This document shows, in pieces, positions 1 through 9,735 of a DNA stretch of 51,868 nt. Position 1 is the stretch's first letter. Each line of letters starts with the position of its first letter. The notes beneath the pieces are model-generated. The model searched no databases, was not told the origin of the DNA, and was given only the letters and a program-made list of their open reading frames with translations. Made by a program: the position numbers and the translations under genes. The stretch is from Acidimicrobiia bacterium (GTDB lineage: Bacteria; Actinomycetota; Acidimicrobiia; Spongiisociales; ZC4RG35): NCBI GenBank assembly GCA_012270885.1, contig JAAXHN010000016.1:1-51868 (forward strand), written 5' to 3'.

Positions 1-1
1 C

Positions 2-775
2 AATCCCGAGTTCACCATGCTGGAGTCATATCAGGCCTTCGCCGACTACCGCGACGTGATGGACCTGGTCGAAGAGGTGGTTCCCGCCGTGGCCACAGCA
101 GCGATCGGCACCACTCTGGTCGGCCGGGAGACCGCCGAGGAATCTTCGGTGCCTCTCTCCCTGGAACCCCCCTTCCGAAGGGTCTCGATGCTTGACCTGG
201 TTAGCGGGGAGATGGGAGAGGAGGTCACCCTCGACACCGATCCCCACATCCTGGGTGAGATGGCAGCAAAGCGGGGAATCGAGACCCGGGAGGAGTGGGG
301 CTCCGGCCGGATCATCTACGAGCTATTCGACCGGCTCGGGGCACCAGGGCTGTGGGAACCCACGTTCGTGCTCGACTATCCCCTGGAGGTCTCACCCCTC
401 GCCCGGCGCCACCGGCAGGAACCGCGGCTGACCGAGCGCTTCGAGTTGTTCATCGCCGGAGTGGAATTCGCCAACGCGTTCTCGGAGTTGAACGACCCAA
501 TCGATCAGTTGTCCCGGTTCGAGAACCAGGCCGCCCTTCTGGGAGCGGATGATCCCGAACTGCACCCTGTGGATGAGGAATTCGTGCTTGCCCTGGCGTA
601 CGGGATGCCCCCGACGGGGGGCCTGGGTATGGGCGTGGACAGGCTGGTGATGCTGTTGACGGGCCGGAGCCACATCCGTGACGTGATCCTCTTCCCCACG
701 TTGCGGCCCACCGAGAACCCTCTCTGGAGGACTTACCGCCGCCTGCTGGCCCGACGATTCGCGGATCTCAGCTGA
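2..775 (+). CDS. lysS: Lysyl-tRNA synthetase (class II), C-terminal part; 5' end lies outside the window
   Basis: Open frame from the window edge ([22 protein letters not shown]) with class II motifs [20 protein letters not shown] and [30 protein letters not shown]. Confidence 0.93.
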   Translation, partial: NPEFTMLESYQAFADYRDVMDLVEEVVPAVATAAIGTTLVGRETAEESSVPLSLEPPFRRVSMLDLVSGEMGEEVTLDTDPHILGEMAAKRGIETREEWGSGRIIYELFDRLGAPGLWEPTFVLDYPLEVSPLARRHRQEPRLTERFELFIAGVEFANAFSELNDPIDQLSRFENQAALLGADDPELHPVDEEFVLALAYGMPPTGGLGMGVDRLVMLLTGRSHIRDVILFPTLRPTENPLWRTYRRLLARRFADLS

Positions 776-1352
776 CTGAAACCCCGGCCGCCCGCAAGGC
801 GGCGATGGACTTGTCCCCGTCGTCGGGGGAGAGATTCACCGCGGCGGTGGCCCCGAGGGGCACCTCCACCTCATACCCCAGACGAATGGCGTCCAGGGCC
901 GTGTCCTTCACGCAGTAGTCGAGAGCCAGTCCTACCACCACCACTCTGGCCACGTTCCTCTCCTGCAGGAGGGAATGGAGTGCAGTGGGGCGATCCTCGC
1001 CTTCCACGAGGTCTCGCATCGTGAATCCGGAGTAGCCGTCCTCACCGGCCCCGCCCTTTTTCACCGACACGCCCTCGACCACCAAATCGGGATGGAAGTC
1101 GGCGCCCCGGGACCCTCCCACACAATGAACGGGCCAAATCCCCCCGTCCTTGGCGAAGTGAGGGGTGGTCTCCGGATGCCAGTCCTGGGTGTAGAAGACC
1201 GGCCATCCCTCCTCCTGTGCCCTCCCCACCAACCCGTTGACCGCCTCCACAACCTCCCCGGCTCCCTTGACACAGAGGGAACCCTCCGGGTCGGCGAAGT
1301 CGTTCTGGACATCCACTACCACCAGGGCGGTCTTGGGCGGGAACTGGCTCAT
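768..1352 (-). CDS. pncA: Nicotinamidase (isochorismatase-like hydrolase)
   Basis: [31 protein letters not shown], and [18 protein letters not shown] with the catalytic Cys. Confidence 0.92.
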   Translation of the reverse strand: MSQFPPKTALVVVDVQNDFADPEGSLCVKGAGEVVEAVNGLVGRAQEEGWPVFYTQDWHPETTPHFAKDGGIWPVHCVGGSRGADFHPDLVVEGVSVKKGGAGEDGYSGFTMRDLVEGEDRPTALHSLLQERNVARVVVVGLALDYCVKDTALDAIRLGYEVEVPLGATAAVNLSPDDGDKSIAALRAAGVSVS

Positions 1353-1430
1353 GGTCCTAGCCTAAGCGTACCCAGCCTTACACTAGGGGTCAACCCTCCC
1401 GGTCTTACCTGGTCGACCGCCGCGGGCCGA

Positions 1431-2627
1431 CTAGGTCCGGACCACTCTCCCCGACTGTATGACCATTCGTTCGGGATCCCACAGCACGTCCGATCTCTCG
1501 AAAGGGTTGCCCGCCAACACCACCAGGTCGGCTGTGGCGCCGACCCTTATGACTCCCAAGTCAGGACGGCGGATAATCTCGGCATTCACCGAAGTGGCGG
1601 AACGGAGCATCTCCCCCACCTCCTCGACTTCACAGCGGACGCGGAAGTCCAGGAGTTGTTCGTCCTCGAGGTCACCGATCAGGTCGGTGCCCATTCCGAT
1701 CCGGACTCCGGCCCTCCGGGCGATGTCCAAGGAGGCGATTCCCGCTTCAACCACTTCCAGGTTCTTGCGTTGCGACTCGAGGGGTTGGCCCAGGTCCTCT
1801 CCCCTTCGTTTCATGGCTTCGTAGCAGATCAAGGTGGGCACGAGGTAGGCGCCCCGTTCGGCCATGAGCGCGGCAGCCTCGGCGTCCAGCAGGTTGCCGT
1901 GTTCAATGGTCCTCACCCCGTTTCCCACCGCGTGAGTGATGGCCTCGGGTGAGTAGGCGTGAGCAGCCACATACGAGTCGAGCCTGGCTGCCTCTGCGCA
2001 GACTGCCCGGACCTCTTCTGCGTCATACTGGACCTGGCGAATCGGGTCGGTGGGGGACATCACGCCTCCGGACGCGAAGATCTTTATGGCATGGGCGCCG
2101 GTACGGATCCTTTCCCGCACCGCCCGGCGAAGGTTGTCGGGGCCGTCCACCACCTCGCTCAGATAACCGCAGGTGTGCTCGGCGAAGATGTGGGCAGGGC
2201 GGGGATCGCCGTGGCCGCCGGTCTGGGTGAGCCCCGGACCGGTGTACAGGTAACGCGGCCCGCTCATCAGTCCCTCTTCAAGCGCCATGCGGAGACCAAT
2301 GTCGCCTCCCGACGGGTCCCGCACGGTTGTAAACCCTCTTAGGAGGGCAGCATCAAGCCGCCGGGCCGCCTTCTGAGCCACGTAGCTCATCGGAAGGCTT
2401 TCCAGTTTCATCATCTCGAAGTCGACTCCGTAGGCGTGGAAGTGGGCGTCGATCAGGCCGGGGGTGATCAGACGCCCGCCGGCATCGATGACGCGCGCCC
2501 CGTCCGGGGGCCGGCCGTCGAGTCCCACAACCACCCCACCCTCGATGTGCACCGGGTGTTCCGCCGGGTCCGGGGAAACTCCGTCGAACACGAGGCCACC
2601 AACCAGAGACAGCAAGGTATTTCCCAT
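1431..2627 (-). CDS. Metal-dependent amidohydrolase family protein (imidazolonepropionase/prolidase-like)
   Basis: LITPGLIDAHFHAYG, AHAYSPEAITHAVGNGVRTIEHGNLLD, GVRIGMGTDLIGD, ATADLVVLAGNPFE. Confidence 0.88.
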   Translation of the reverse strand: MGNTLLSLVGGLVFDGVSPDPAEHPVHIEGGVVVGLDGRPPDGARVIDAGGRLITPGLIDAHFHAYGVDFEMMKLESLPMSYVAQKAARRLDAALLRGFTTVRDPSGGDIGLRMALEEGLMSGPRYLYTGPGLTQTGGHGDPRPAHIFAEHTCGYLSEVVDGPDNLRRAVRERIRTGAHAIKIFASGGVMSPTDPIRQVQYDAEEVRAVCAEAARLDSYVAAHAYSPEAITHAVGNGVRTIEHGNLLDAEAAALMAERGAYLVPTLICYEAMKRRGEDLGQPLESQRKNLEVVEAGIASLDIARRAGVRIGMGTDLIGDLEDEQLLDFRVRCEVEEVGEMLRSATSVNAEIIRRPDLGVIRVGATADLVVLAGNPFERSDVLWDPERMVIQSGRVVRT

Positions 2628-2715
2628 GGGAATAAAGGTAGCCGGAAGAATGGCGCGACATCAACATACCGGGTTGGAGTCTTGCTCTCGCACGCGGCGT
2701 AATCTCACGGGAGAG

Positions 2716-4185
2716 ATGACCATTCCTCTCCAGCACGGCGTCCTGTTCACCGACCTCTACCAGTTGACCATGGCCCAGGTCTACTTCAGCCATGGAATCG
2801 CTGAACACGAGGCCAGTTTCGAGCACTATTTCCGTACCTACCCCTCATACGGAGAGCAGCGGACGGGGTATTGTGTTTCGGCGGGCCTCGGAGCTCTGGC
2901 AGACCGCTTGGAGAGGTACCGCTTCGGGGATCAGGAACTGGCCGCCCTGGCCCACATGCGCTCCAGTTCGGGCGCCCCCCTGTTCGGCAAGGACTTTCTG
3001 GACTGGCTGGGAGCCAACGGGGACTTCCGCCGACTCATCCTGCGGGCGACCCCCGACGGGCGGTTGGTCCATCCCCACACTCCGATCACCGTGGTGGAAG
3101 GACCGTTGGCCCTGGCCCAGTTGGTGGAGACCGCGTTGCTGAACCACCGCAACTTCGCCACCCTGCTGGCAACCAAGGCGGCAAGAGTCAAACAGGCCGC
3201 CCGGTCAGGGACCGTCCTGGAGTTCGGGATGCGCCGGGCGGCAGGGTTGGGAGCCAACCTCGCCACCGAGTCGGCCCTGGTAGGAGGCGCTGACTTCTCC
3301 TCGAACGTGGCAGCCTCCCACAAGGTCGGCCTGCCCGCCAAGGGCACTCATGCTCACTCCCTGGTTCAGGGATTTGTGGCGTTGGGCGGTACGGAACTGG
3401 ACGCTTTCCGGGCCTTTGCGAGGATCTATCCCGATGACTGCGTGCTCTTGGTGGACACCATAGACACCCTCGAGTCGGGCATTCCCAATGCCATCACGGT
3501 GTTCGAAGAGCTACGCCGAAGAGGTCACCGGCCGGCGGGGATTCGATTGGATTCCGGGGACCCGGCATCCTTGGTTCCGGCCGCCGCCCGGATGCTTGAC
3601 GAAGCCGGCTTCGGGAACGTGCCCATCGTACTCTCCGACCGGCTGGATGAACTTTTCATCTCCCGGCTCACAGAACAATTGGCCCGGTACGCCGAAGAAC
3701 CCGACCGAGTCATCGGACGGCTGGTATTCGGAGTGGGGAGCCGGCTCGTAACGTCGGAAGGCGCGCCGTATCTCGACGGGGTATTCAAGTTGACAGCGGT
3801 GCGCCAGGATCGTCGCTGGCGACATGCCTTCAAACGCACCGATGACCTGGCCAAGTCGGCCCCGCCCGGCCGCAAGAGCCTCTGGCGCCTTTACGGGGAG
3901 AAGGGATACGCCCGCGGGGACATGGTGACGCTGGCGGACGAAGTGCCCGATCAGGAAGGGACAGCACCTCCCGAGCCTCTCCTGGAAGACGCCTGGAGAG
4001 AAGGAAGGCTCTCCGGGGAGGAAAACCTCCAGGCGGCCCGGGCTAGACGACGATCGGATTTGGCCCGCCTCCCACCGGCATCCCTGGATTTGGTGGATCC
4101 CGCTCCCTATCCCGTGATCCGGAGCCCCGGTCTCCGGGCGCTCTCCGACCGGGTCCTTGCCGCCGTGATGATCGGCGAAGGATGA
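2716..4185 (+). CDS. pncB: Nicotinate phosphoribosyltransferase
   Basis: MTIPLQHGVLFTDLYQLTMAQVYFSHG, EFGMRRAAG, GLPAKGTHAHSLVQGF, GIRLDSGDPASLVPAAARMLDEAG; ATG at 2716 preceded by GGGAGAG; the longer ORF from 2464 has an implausible N-terminus. Confidence 0.93.
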   Translation: MTIPLQHGVLFTDLYQLTMAQVYFSHGIAEHEASFEHYFRTYPSYGEQRTGYCVSAGLGALADRLERYRFGDQELAALAHMRSSSGAPLFGKDFLDWLGANGDFRRLILRATPDGRLVHPHTPITVVEGPLALAQLVETALLNHRNFATLLATKAARVKQAARSGTVLEFGMRRAAGLGANLATESALVGGADFSSNVAASHKVGLPAKGTHAHSLVQGFVALGGTELDAFRAFARIYPDDCVLLVDTIDTLESGIPNAITVFEELRRRGHRPAGIRLDSGDPASLVPAAARMLDEAGFGNVPIVLSDRLDELFISRLTEQLARYAEEPDRVIGRLVFGVGSRLVTSEGAPYLDGVFKLTAVRQDRRWRHAFKRTDDLAKSAPPGRKSLWRLYGEKGYARGDMVTLADEVPDQEGTAPPEPLLEDAWREGRLSGEENLQAARARRRSDLARLPPASLDLVDPAPYPVIRSPGLRALSDRVLAAVMIGEG

Positions 4186-4186
4186 T

Positions 4187-4570
4187 ATGTCCATCGAGGA
4201 AGTGCAGCAACTGTGGGTACCCCTGGGGGCCTTGGCCCTGAGTGTCTCCGTTGCCCTGGTGGCTAGGATCCTGGAACGCCGCCGTCCCCGTCGCCGGTCG
4301 ATGCAGGGCCTCGAGCCCGGGGTATCCCTGTTCACTTCAGAACGGTGTCCGGGGTGTGATCCGGTGCGGTCGCGCCTGATCGTAGTACTGGGCGCCGACG
4401 GGTTCCGGGAGATCAAATGGACGGAGCGGCCCGATCTCTTCGTCACCCACATGGTCGATCGCGTGCCCACCACGGCCGCGGTGCACGGAAGCGGCGACGC
4501 CTTCATCTGGGAGGGAATGCCCCCCGTGCGGCTGCTCCATCGATGGAGATCCTTTGTTAACCTGCACTAA
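4187..4570 (+). CDS. Membrane-anchored thioredoxin-like protein (CPGC motif)
   Basis: N-terminal hydrophobic helix (VPLGALALSVSVALVARIL) followed by LFTSERCPGCDPVRSRL. Confidence 0.55.
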   Translation: MSIEEVQQLWVPLGALALSVSVALVARILERRRPRRRSMQGLEPGVSLFTSERCPGCDPVRSRLIVVLGADGFREIKWTERPDLFVTHMVDRVPTTAAVHGSGDAFIWEGMPPVRLLHRWRSFVNLH

Positions 4571-4579
4571 CGCCTTAAA

Positions 4580-4825
4580 GTGGGGGAGGTTATGGCGCCC
4601 ACTTGCTACCGGTGTGGAAAAGCGGCCGCGTCCTGGATGGCGATCGACTACCAGAACCGGCGGGTCTGGCTTTGGGATATTGGTATCTCCACCCGCGAGG
4701 GTGTGCTCTCGGCCGTCTGCCGGCATCATGCCGACCGCCTCGCCCCTCCCATAAAATGGACGCTATTCGACCGTCGCAACGTCACCGAGATGTTCCAATC
4801 CTCCAAGGAAACGGGAGTCGCCTAA
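4580..4825 (+). CDS. Small DUF3499-like zinc-binding protein; start could be 4592
   Basis: CYRCGKAAASWMAIDYQNRRVWLWDIGIS plus a distal CRHHADRL; position upstream of the phosphomannomutase block fits actinobacterial synteny. Confidence 0.6.
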   Translation: MGEVMAPTCYRCGKAAASWMAIDYQNRRVWLWDIGISTREGVLSAVCRHHADRLAPPIKWTLFDRRNVTEMFQSSKETGVA

Positions 4826-4862
4826 GGAGCCGCGGACCGGGCCGACGCCCTCCGCATCCTCG

Positions 4863-7196
4863 ATGACCCGTCTCTCCAGGTCTTGGTACCCGGGCTGGGT
4901 GCTGGCGGTCCTCTCATTGCTGGTCCTGGCTGTGCTCAGCCCCCATCTGCTGTTGGTGGAGAACACTCCCTCGGGCGGCGACATGGGCGCCCACGTGCTG
5001 GGGCCGGCCGCAATGCGGGATGTGCTGCTGCCCTCCGGACGCCTGCTGGGCTGGTCCAATGCCTGGTTCGCGGGATTTCCTCTTTACTACTTCTACTTCC
5101 CCCTTCCGTCGCTGGTAATCGTGCTGCTGGACATCTTCCTGCCCTACGGGGTGGCTTTCAAGCTGGTGACGGTGGGAGGTCTCCTTCTCCTTCCCCCCGC
5201 CGTCTACTTCCTGACCCGCGCCATGGATTTCTCCCGTCTGATCGCATTGACGGCGGCGGCCGGGGGAACAGTTTACGCCTTGATGGAGAGTTTCAGCATC
5301 TACGGGGGGAACGTGGCCTCCACCCTGGCCGGGGAGTTCACTTATAGCTGGTCGTTCAGTCTGGGCTTCATCTACCTGGGGCTTTTGATCAGGGTGATCG
5401 AGGGGGAGTCGCGGCTTCTTCCCGCCTCCGCGGCGGTGTTTTGCATCACGGTGCTCTGCCATCTGCTGACCACTTTGCTGCTGGTGATCGGGACCTTGGG
5501 TCTCCTGGTGCTCAGGAAGGCCCGCCGTCCACTGATAGCCGCCTCGGCGTGGGCGTTCGCTCTCACCGGCTTCTGGTCCGTCCCATTCCTGGCCAACCTG
5601 GTGTACAGCTCCGACCTGGCCTGGAGCCCCCTCACCCGGTGGCGAGAATTCTTCCCGGTAGAGATTTGGGTTTTGCTCCCGTTGTTCCTGGCCGGTTTGA
5701 TCTGGTCGCTGCGCCGCGCCTGGCGAATCGGTGAGATGTGGAAGATTGTGCCGCTGCTGATAACCACGGTGGCGCCCATCGTCTACTTCCCCCTGCCTAT
5801 CCGTCTCACCAACCGGTTCCCTGAATTATTCCTGGACGAACGCTGGAAGCTGTACAACGGGAGGCTGCTTCCCTACTGGTATTTCGGCGTGGTGTTCTTC
5901 GCCATGCTGGCGGTGGGCGCCCTGTTGATGGTTATGGCCCGGCGTCTCCCCCGCCTCTCCTCCCCGGCAACGGTGATGCTGACCAGCGTCGCCACGGGAG
6001 CGCTTCTCGCCTCCGTGCTCATCCCATCAATGGAGTCCAGCACAAAGTGGCCGATCATCCTGGGGACGGTGGTGGCGGTCATCGGGGGAGGATCTGTCTT
6101 CTACCTGCGCCAGCAGCCACTGGCCACCAGAAAACTGTTGGCCACAATCGCCGCCCTGGGGGTGGGCGCCGGGTCCCTGGCAGGGGTGTCCTACCTGGCT
6201 GGCTGGTCGAGCTGGAATTACTCGGGGTATGAGGCCAAGGCCCACTGGGACGAATACCGTGAAATGAACACGCTGGTGGCAGGGCTTGCACCCGGCCGGG
6301 TCCTGTGGGAGAACAACCGCGACCTGGACCGGTACGGAACACCCATGGCCCCCATGCTCATCCCCTACTGGTCAGAGTGGAGCCACCCCTCCATGGAAGG
6401 CCTGTTCTTCGAGTCCTCCCTGAGCATGCCGTTCATCTTCATCACCATTTCCGAGATGAGCAAACAGGGCTCCAACCCGGTGCCGGGACTGGCATACCAC
6501 AATCTGTCCATGCACCGGGGACTGGAACACCTCCGAATGTTCGGCGTGCGATACTACATCTCATTCACGCCCGAGGCGACCGAGGAGGCCCGCAAGATCC
6601 CCCAGTTGGAGGAACTGGGGGTGGCGGGACCCTTCCACATCTTCGAAGCGCCACCCAGCCCGCTGGTTGAGGTGGCCGGCTTCCAACCGTCGAGATTCGA
6701 AGAGAACCCGGATGGCGAACCCGACTTCTTCAATTTCTCCCTCGCCTGGTTCGAGAGACTCGACCTGTTGGACCTGTGGGTGGTGGCGGAGGGGCCGCCC
6801 GACTCGGAATGGCGGGCCGTGTCCAGCCCCTCCGAAGTCCGCCCCGTGGTCCTTCCCAACCGGGAAGGATCGGTACGCAACATCGACGTGGAAGATCACC
6901 GAATCTCGTTTGCAACGGAGGCGGTGGGCGTCCCTCATCTGGTGAAGGTCTCCTACTTTCCCAACTGGAAAGCAACCGGCGCCGACGGCCCCTATCTGGT
7001 TGCCCCCTCCCTGATGCTGGTCATTCCTACCGATTCAGAAGTTGTCATCGAATTCCAAAACACCTGGGCCGAGTGGTTGGGATGGGCGTTGACCCTGGCG
7101 GGACTTGCCGCCCTGTCGATTCCTCGCTGGAGGAACGGATTGACCGAGTGGAGTAGGGTCCGCCCCCGCCGTAGCAGGAAAGGAGCAGTGCCGTAG
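4863..7196 (+). CDS. Large polytopic membrane protein (YfhO-like / 6-PTP-synthase-related membrane domain)
   Basis: 777 aa, many TM segments, first extracytoplasmic loop NTPSGGDMGAHVLGP, extracytoplasmic C-terminal region. Confidence 0.7.
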   Translation: MTRLSRSWYPGWVLAVLSLLVLAVLSPHLLLVENTPSGGDMGAHVLGPAAMRDVLLPSGRLLGWSNAWFAGFPLYYFYFPLPSLVIVLLDIFLPYGVAFKLVTVGGLLLLPPAVYFLTRAMDFSRLIALTAAAGGTVYALMESFSIYGGNVASTLAGEFTYSWSFSLGFIYLGLLIRVIEGESRLLPASAAVFCITVLCHLLTTLLLVIGTLGLLVLRKARRPLIAASAWAFALTGFWSVPFLANLVYSSDLAWSPLTRWREFFPVEIWVLLPLFLAGLIWSLRRAWRIGEMWKIVPLLITTVAPIVYFPLPIRLTNRFPELFLDERWKLYNGRLLPYWYFGVVFFAMLAVGALLMVMARRLPRLSSPATVMLTSVATGALLASVLIPSMESSTKWPIILGTVVAVIGGGSVFYLRQQPLATRKLLATIAALGVGAGSLAGVSYLAGWSSWNYSGYEAKAHWDEYREMNTLVAGLAPGRVLWENNRDLDRYGTPMAPMLIPYWSEWSHPSMEGLFFESSLSMPFIFITISEMSKQGSNPVPGLAYHNLSMHRGLEHLRMFGVRYYISFTPEATEEARKIPQLEELGVAGPFHIFEAPPSPLVEVAGFQPSRFEENPDGEPDFFNFSLAWFERLDLLDLWVVAEGPPDSEWRAVSSPSEVRPVVLPNREGSVRNIDVEDHRISFATEAVGVPHLVKVSYFPNWKATGADGPYLVAPSLMLVIPTDSEVVIEFQNTWAEWLGWALTLAGLAALSIPRWRNGLTEWSRVRPRRSRKGAVP

Positions 7197-7201
7197 AAGA
7201 C

Positions 7202-8521
7202 CTGTTCAAGGCCTATGACATCAGGGGCGACACCGCCACCGGAGCCTTTGCACCCGCTCATGCCCGTCGGATCGGCGCCGCTTTCGGCCGTTTCTGCGGC
7301 GGCGGGACGGTGGCAGTGGGTAGTGATTGTCGAGAGAGTTCCCCCCTCCTGGCTTCCGCACTGATAGAGGGCATCGTTTCCGCGGGGGCGGACGTTCTGG
7401 ACTTGGGAGCCGTTGCCACAGAGGTCGTGTACTACGTCTCCGGGGCCTTCGATGTGGCGGGCGCCGTCGTGACCGCCTCCCACAATCCTCCGCAATGGAA
7501 CGGGATCAAACTGTGCATGCCCGGAGCCGCCCCGGTGGGCGCCGGTTCCGGATTGGAGGAGGTACACCGGATGTCGGTCCGGCCCACACCTCCCGCTCCC
7601 CGTAGGGGAACGGTGTCGGCCCGGGATGTAATCGAGGACTACGTGAATCACCTTTTCTCCATCGTCGACTCTGAGTCGATAGCGCCCCTCCGGGTGGTGG
7701 TGGACGGCGGGAACGGCATGGCGGCAACCGTGGTGGGCCCGGTGTTCTCCCGGCTGCCGATCTCCCTCACCGGCCTCTACCTGACTCCGGACGGCCGCTT
7801 CCCCAACCATCCTCCCGATCCGATGGATCCCGCCAACCTGACCGATCTGGTCACCAAGGTGGTCTCGATCGGCGCCGACCTGGGTGTTGCCTTCGACGGC
7901 GATGCGGACCGGGCGTTCTTCGTGGACAACCGGGGAGAACCCCTCTCAGGCAGTGCGGTCACCACCCTGATAGCTCGCTGGATACTGGCTTCCGCCCCGG
8001 GCGGCAAGGTGGTGCACAACCTGATTTGCTCCCGGTCGGTCCCCGACGCCATCTCCGCCGCAGGTGGCGTACCGATCCGCTCGCGGGTAGGGCATTCCTT
8101 CATGAAGCAGATGATGGCGGAGACCGGAGCGCTGTTCGGAGGAGAGCACTCCGGCCACTACTATTTCGCAGCCCATTACCGGGCAGACTCCGGCATGCTG
8201 GCGACGCTGGCGTTAATCCAGATTTTGTCGGGGACCGACCGGACGCTCTCCGAACTCCATGCGGAAGTGACGCCCTACCATGCCTCCGGCGAGATCAACC
8301 TGGCGGTGGTCGATCGGAAGGGTTCCCTGGAGAAGGTGGCAGAGGCCTTCTCATCGGTCCGCCAGGACCGACTGGACGGGTTGACCGTCTCCTGGTCCGA
8401 CCGCTGGTTCAATCTGCGTCCCTCCAATACCGAACCCCTCCTCCGCCTGAACGTGGAAGGTCCCGATCCCGCATCGGTGAATGGGCTCGCCGCCCGAGTG
8501 AAGAGCCTGGTGGAGGTCTGA
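7202..8521 (+). CDS. manB: Phosphomannomutase/phosphoglucomutase; start codon uncertain (see findings)
   Basis: LFKAYDIRG, GAVVTASHNPPQWNGIKLC, GVAFDGDADRAFFVD, GGEHSGHYYF, RPSNTEPLLRLNVE. The ORF track starts at 7310 and loses the conserved YDIRG N-terminus. Confidence 0.88.
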   Translation: MFKAYDIRGDTATGAFAPAHARRIGAAFGRFCGGGTVAVGSDCRESSPLLASALIEGIVSAGADVLDLGAVATEVVYYVSGAFDVAGAVVTASHNPPQWNGIKLCMPGAAPVGAGSGLEEVHRMSVRPTPPAPRRGTVSARDVIEDYVNHLFSIVDSESIAPLRVVVDGGNGMAATVVGPVFSRLPISLTGLYLTPDGRFPNHPPDPMDPANLTDLVTKVVSIGADLGVAFDGDADRAFFVDNRGEPLSGSAVTTLIARWILASAPGGKVVHNLICSRSVPDAISAAGGVPIRSRVGHSFMKQMMAETGALFGGEHSGHYYFAAHYRADSGMLATLALIQILSGTDRTLSELHAEVTPYHASGEINLAVVDRKGSLEKVAEAFSSVRQDRLDGLTVSWSDRWFNLRPSNTEPLLRLNVEGPDPASVNGLAARVKSLVEV

Positions 8522-8522
8522 G

Positions 8523-8687
8523 ATGGCCCTGATCGACCCCGAACTTCTCTCCATCCTTGCCTGCCCTCGCTGCCGGGGAGTTGTGCGCCCGGTCGACTCC
8601 GAACCGTCGCTTCACTGCTCCGCATGTGGCGCCTCCTACTTGATAAACGAGGCCGGGGTTCCCATAATGACGGTGGAAGATGAATGA
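8523..8687 (+). CDS. Trm112/UPF0434-family zinc-binding protein (54 aa)
   Basis: MALIDPELLSILACPRCRGVVRPVDSEPSLHCSACGASYLINEAGVPIMTVEDE; two CxxC pairs; stop overlaps the next gene's start. Confidence 0.85.
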   Translation: MALIDPELLSILACPRCRGVVRPVDSEPSLHCSACGASYLINEAGVPIMTVEDE

Positions 8688-9735
8688 AACCCCCTCCGGG
8701 CTAGCGGAGATGAGATCCCAGATGACCACCCTTGGTGCCCAGTTGCGCTGGGGAGCGGACCTGTTTCTCCCCGAGCGTGGAGGTCCCGCGGGAGAGATCC
8801 TGGTATGCGGGATGGGGGGATCGGGGATTACCGGTGACTTCCTTTCTGCGGTGGCAGCCACCCAAGGAAGGCGGACCTCGGTCCACAAGAGTTACGGGCT
8901 GCCCGGTTGGGCGGCCAGGGAGAAGCCTTCCATAACGGTGGTCTCCTACTCGGGTGACACCGCCGAGGCCCTCTCTTCCTGGAGGAGTGCCCTGGAACTG
9001 GGACTTTCGGTGACAGTCGTCACCTCCGGGGGAGAGTTGGGAGAGAAGGCGGCCGGGGCAGGCCACCGGGTGGTGATGGTTCCAGGAGGATACCAACCGC
9101 GCTCGGCCCTGGGTTACGGACTCTCCGCGGTCCTGAGGGTGGCCGCCGAGGCGGGAGTCATCTCCGATCCGCGGCCTTCCCTGGAGGAGGCTGCGTCGAT
9201 CGCCGACGGCCTCTCCGGGGTGGAAGGAGGAGGGATGGCGCTCGCCTCGGAGCTAGCCGCTGCCATGGCCGGAAGGATGGTGGGAGTCTACGGATCATCT
9301 CCTCTCACCGCTGTCGCAGCCCAGCGCTGGAAGACCCAGATCAACGAGAACGCCAAGCGCACCGCATTCTGGGCGGCCCTGCCCGAGGCCACCCACAACG
9401 AGATCACGGGATGGGACTTCCCCGCCGGGCTTGCCCATAGTCGGGTGGGACTCTTGGCTCTCCGGGACCGGGACGAGCACCCGGGCGTCTCCAGTCGCTT
9501 CGGCCATCTGCAGACGCTCATCGCCGATCGGGTCTCCTGGACCGGAGAGGTGTGGGCCCAGGGTTCCTCACCCGTGGCCCGGCTGATAAGCCTGGTGGCT
9601 GTGGGTGACCTTTTCTCCCTGGAGTTGGCTCGTCTCGCCGCCGCGGACCCCATGCGGGTAGAGTTGATCGACCGTCTCAAGGAAAGAATGACGCCTCCCC
9701 CCGATTCGAGAGCCGATACCCCCCGTGCCTTCTGA
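8680..9735 (+). CDS. SIS-domain sugar-phosphate isomerase (bifunctional PGI/PMI-like)
   Basis: GMGGSGITGDFLSAVA, VVSYSGDTAEALSSW, WKTQINENAKRTAFWAALPEATHNEITGW. Confidence 0.85.
   Translation: MNETPSGLAEMRSQMTTLGAQLRWGADLFLPERGGPAGEILVCGMGGSGITGDFLSAVAATQGRRTSVHKSYGLPGWAAREKPSITVVSYSGDTAEALSSWRSALELGLSVTVVTSGGELGEKAAGAGHRVVMVPGGYQPRSALGYGLSAVLRVAAEAGVISDPRPSLEEAASIADGLSGVEGGGMALASELAAAMAGRMVGVYGSSPLTAVAAQRWKTQINENAKRTAFWAALPEATHNEITGWDFPAGLAHSRVGLLALRDRDEHPGVSSRFGHLQTLIADRVSWTGEVWAQGSSPVARLISLVAVGDLFSLELARLAAADPMRVELIDRLKERMTPPPDSRADTPRAF

Noticed and set aside
975-1952. 325-aa plus-strand ORF
   Set aside because: Antisense to pncA and the amidohydrolase; no recognisable motif
3511-4506. 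331-aa minus-strand ORF
   Set aside because: Antisense to pncB; shadow ORF composition
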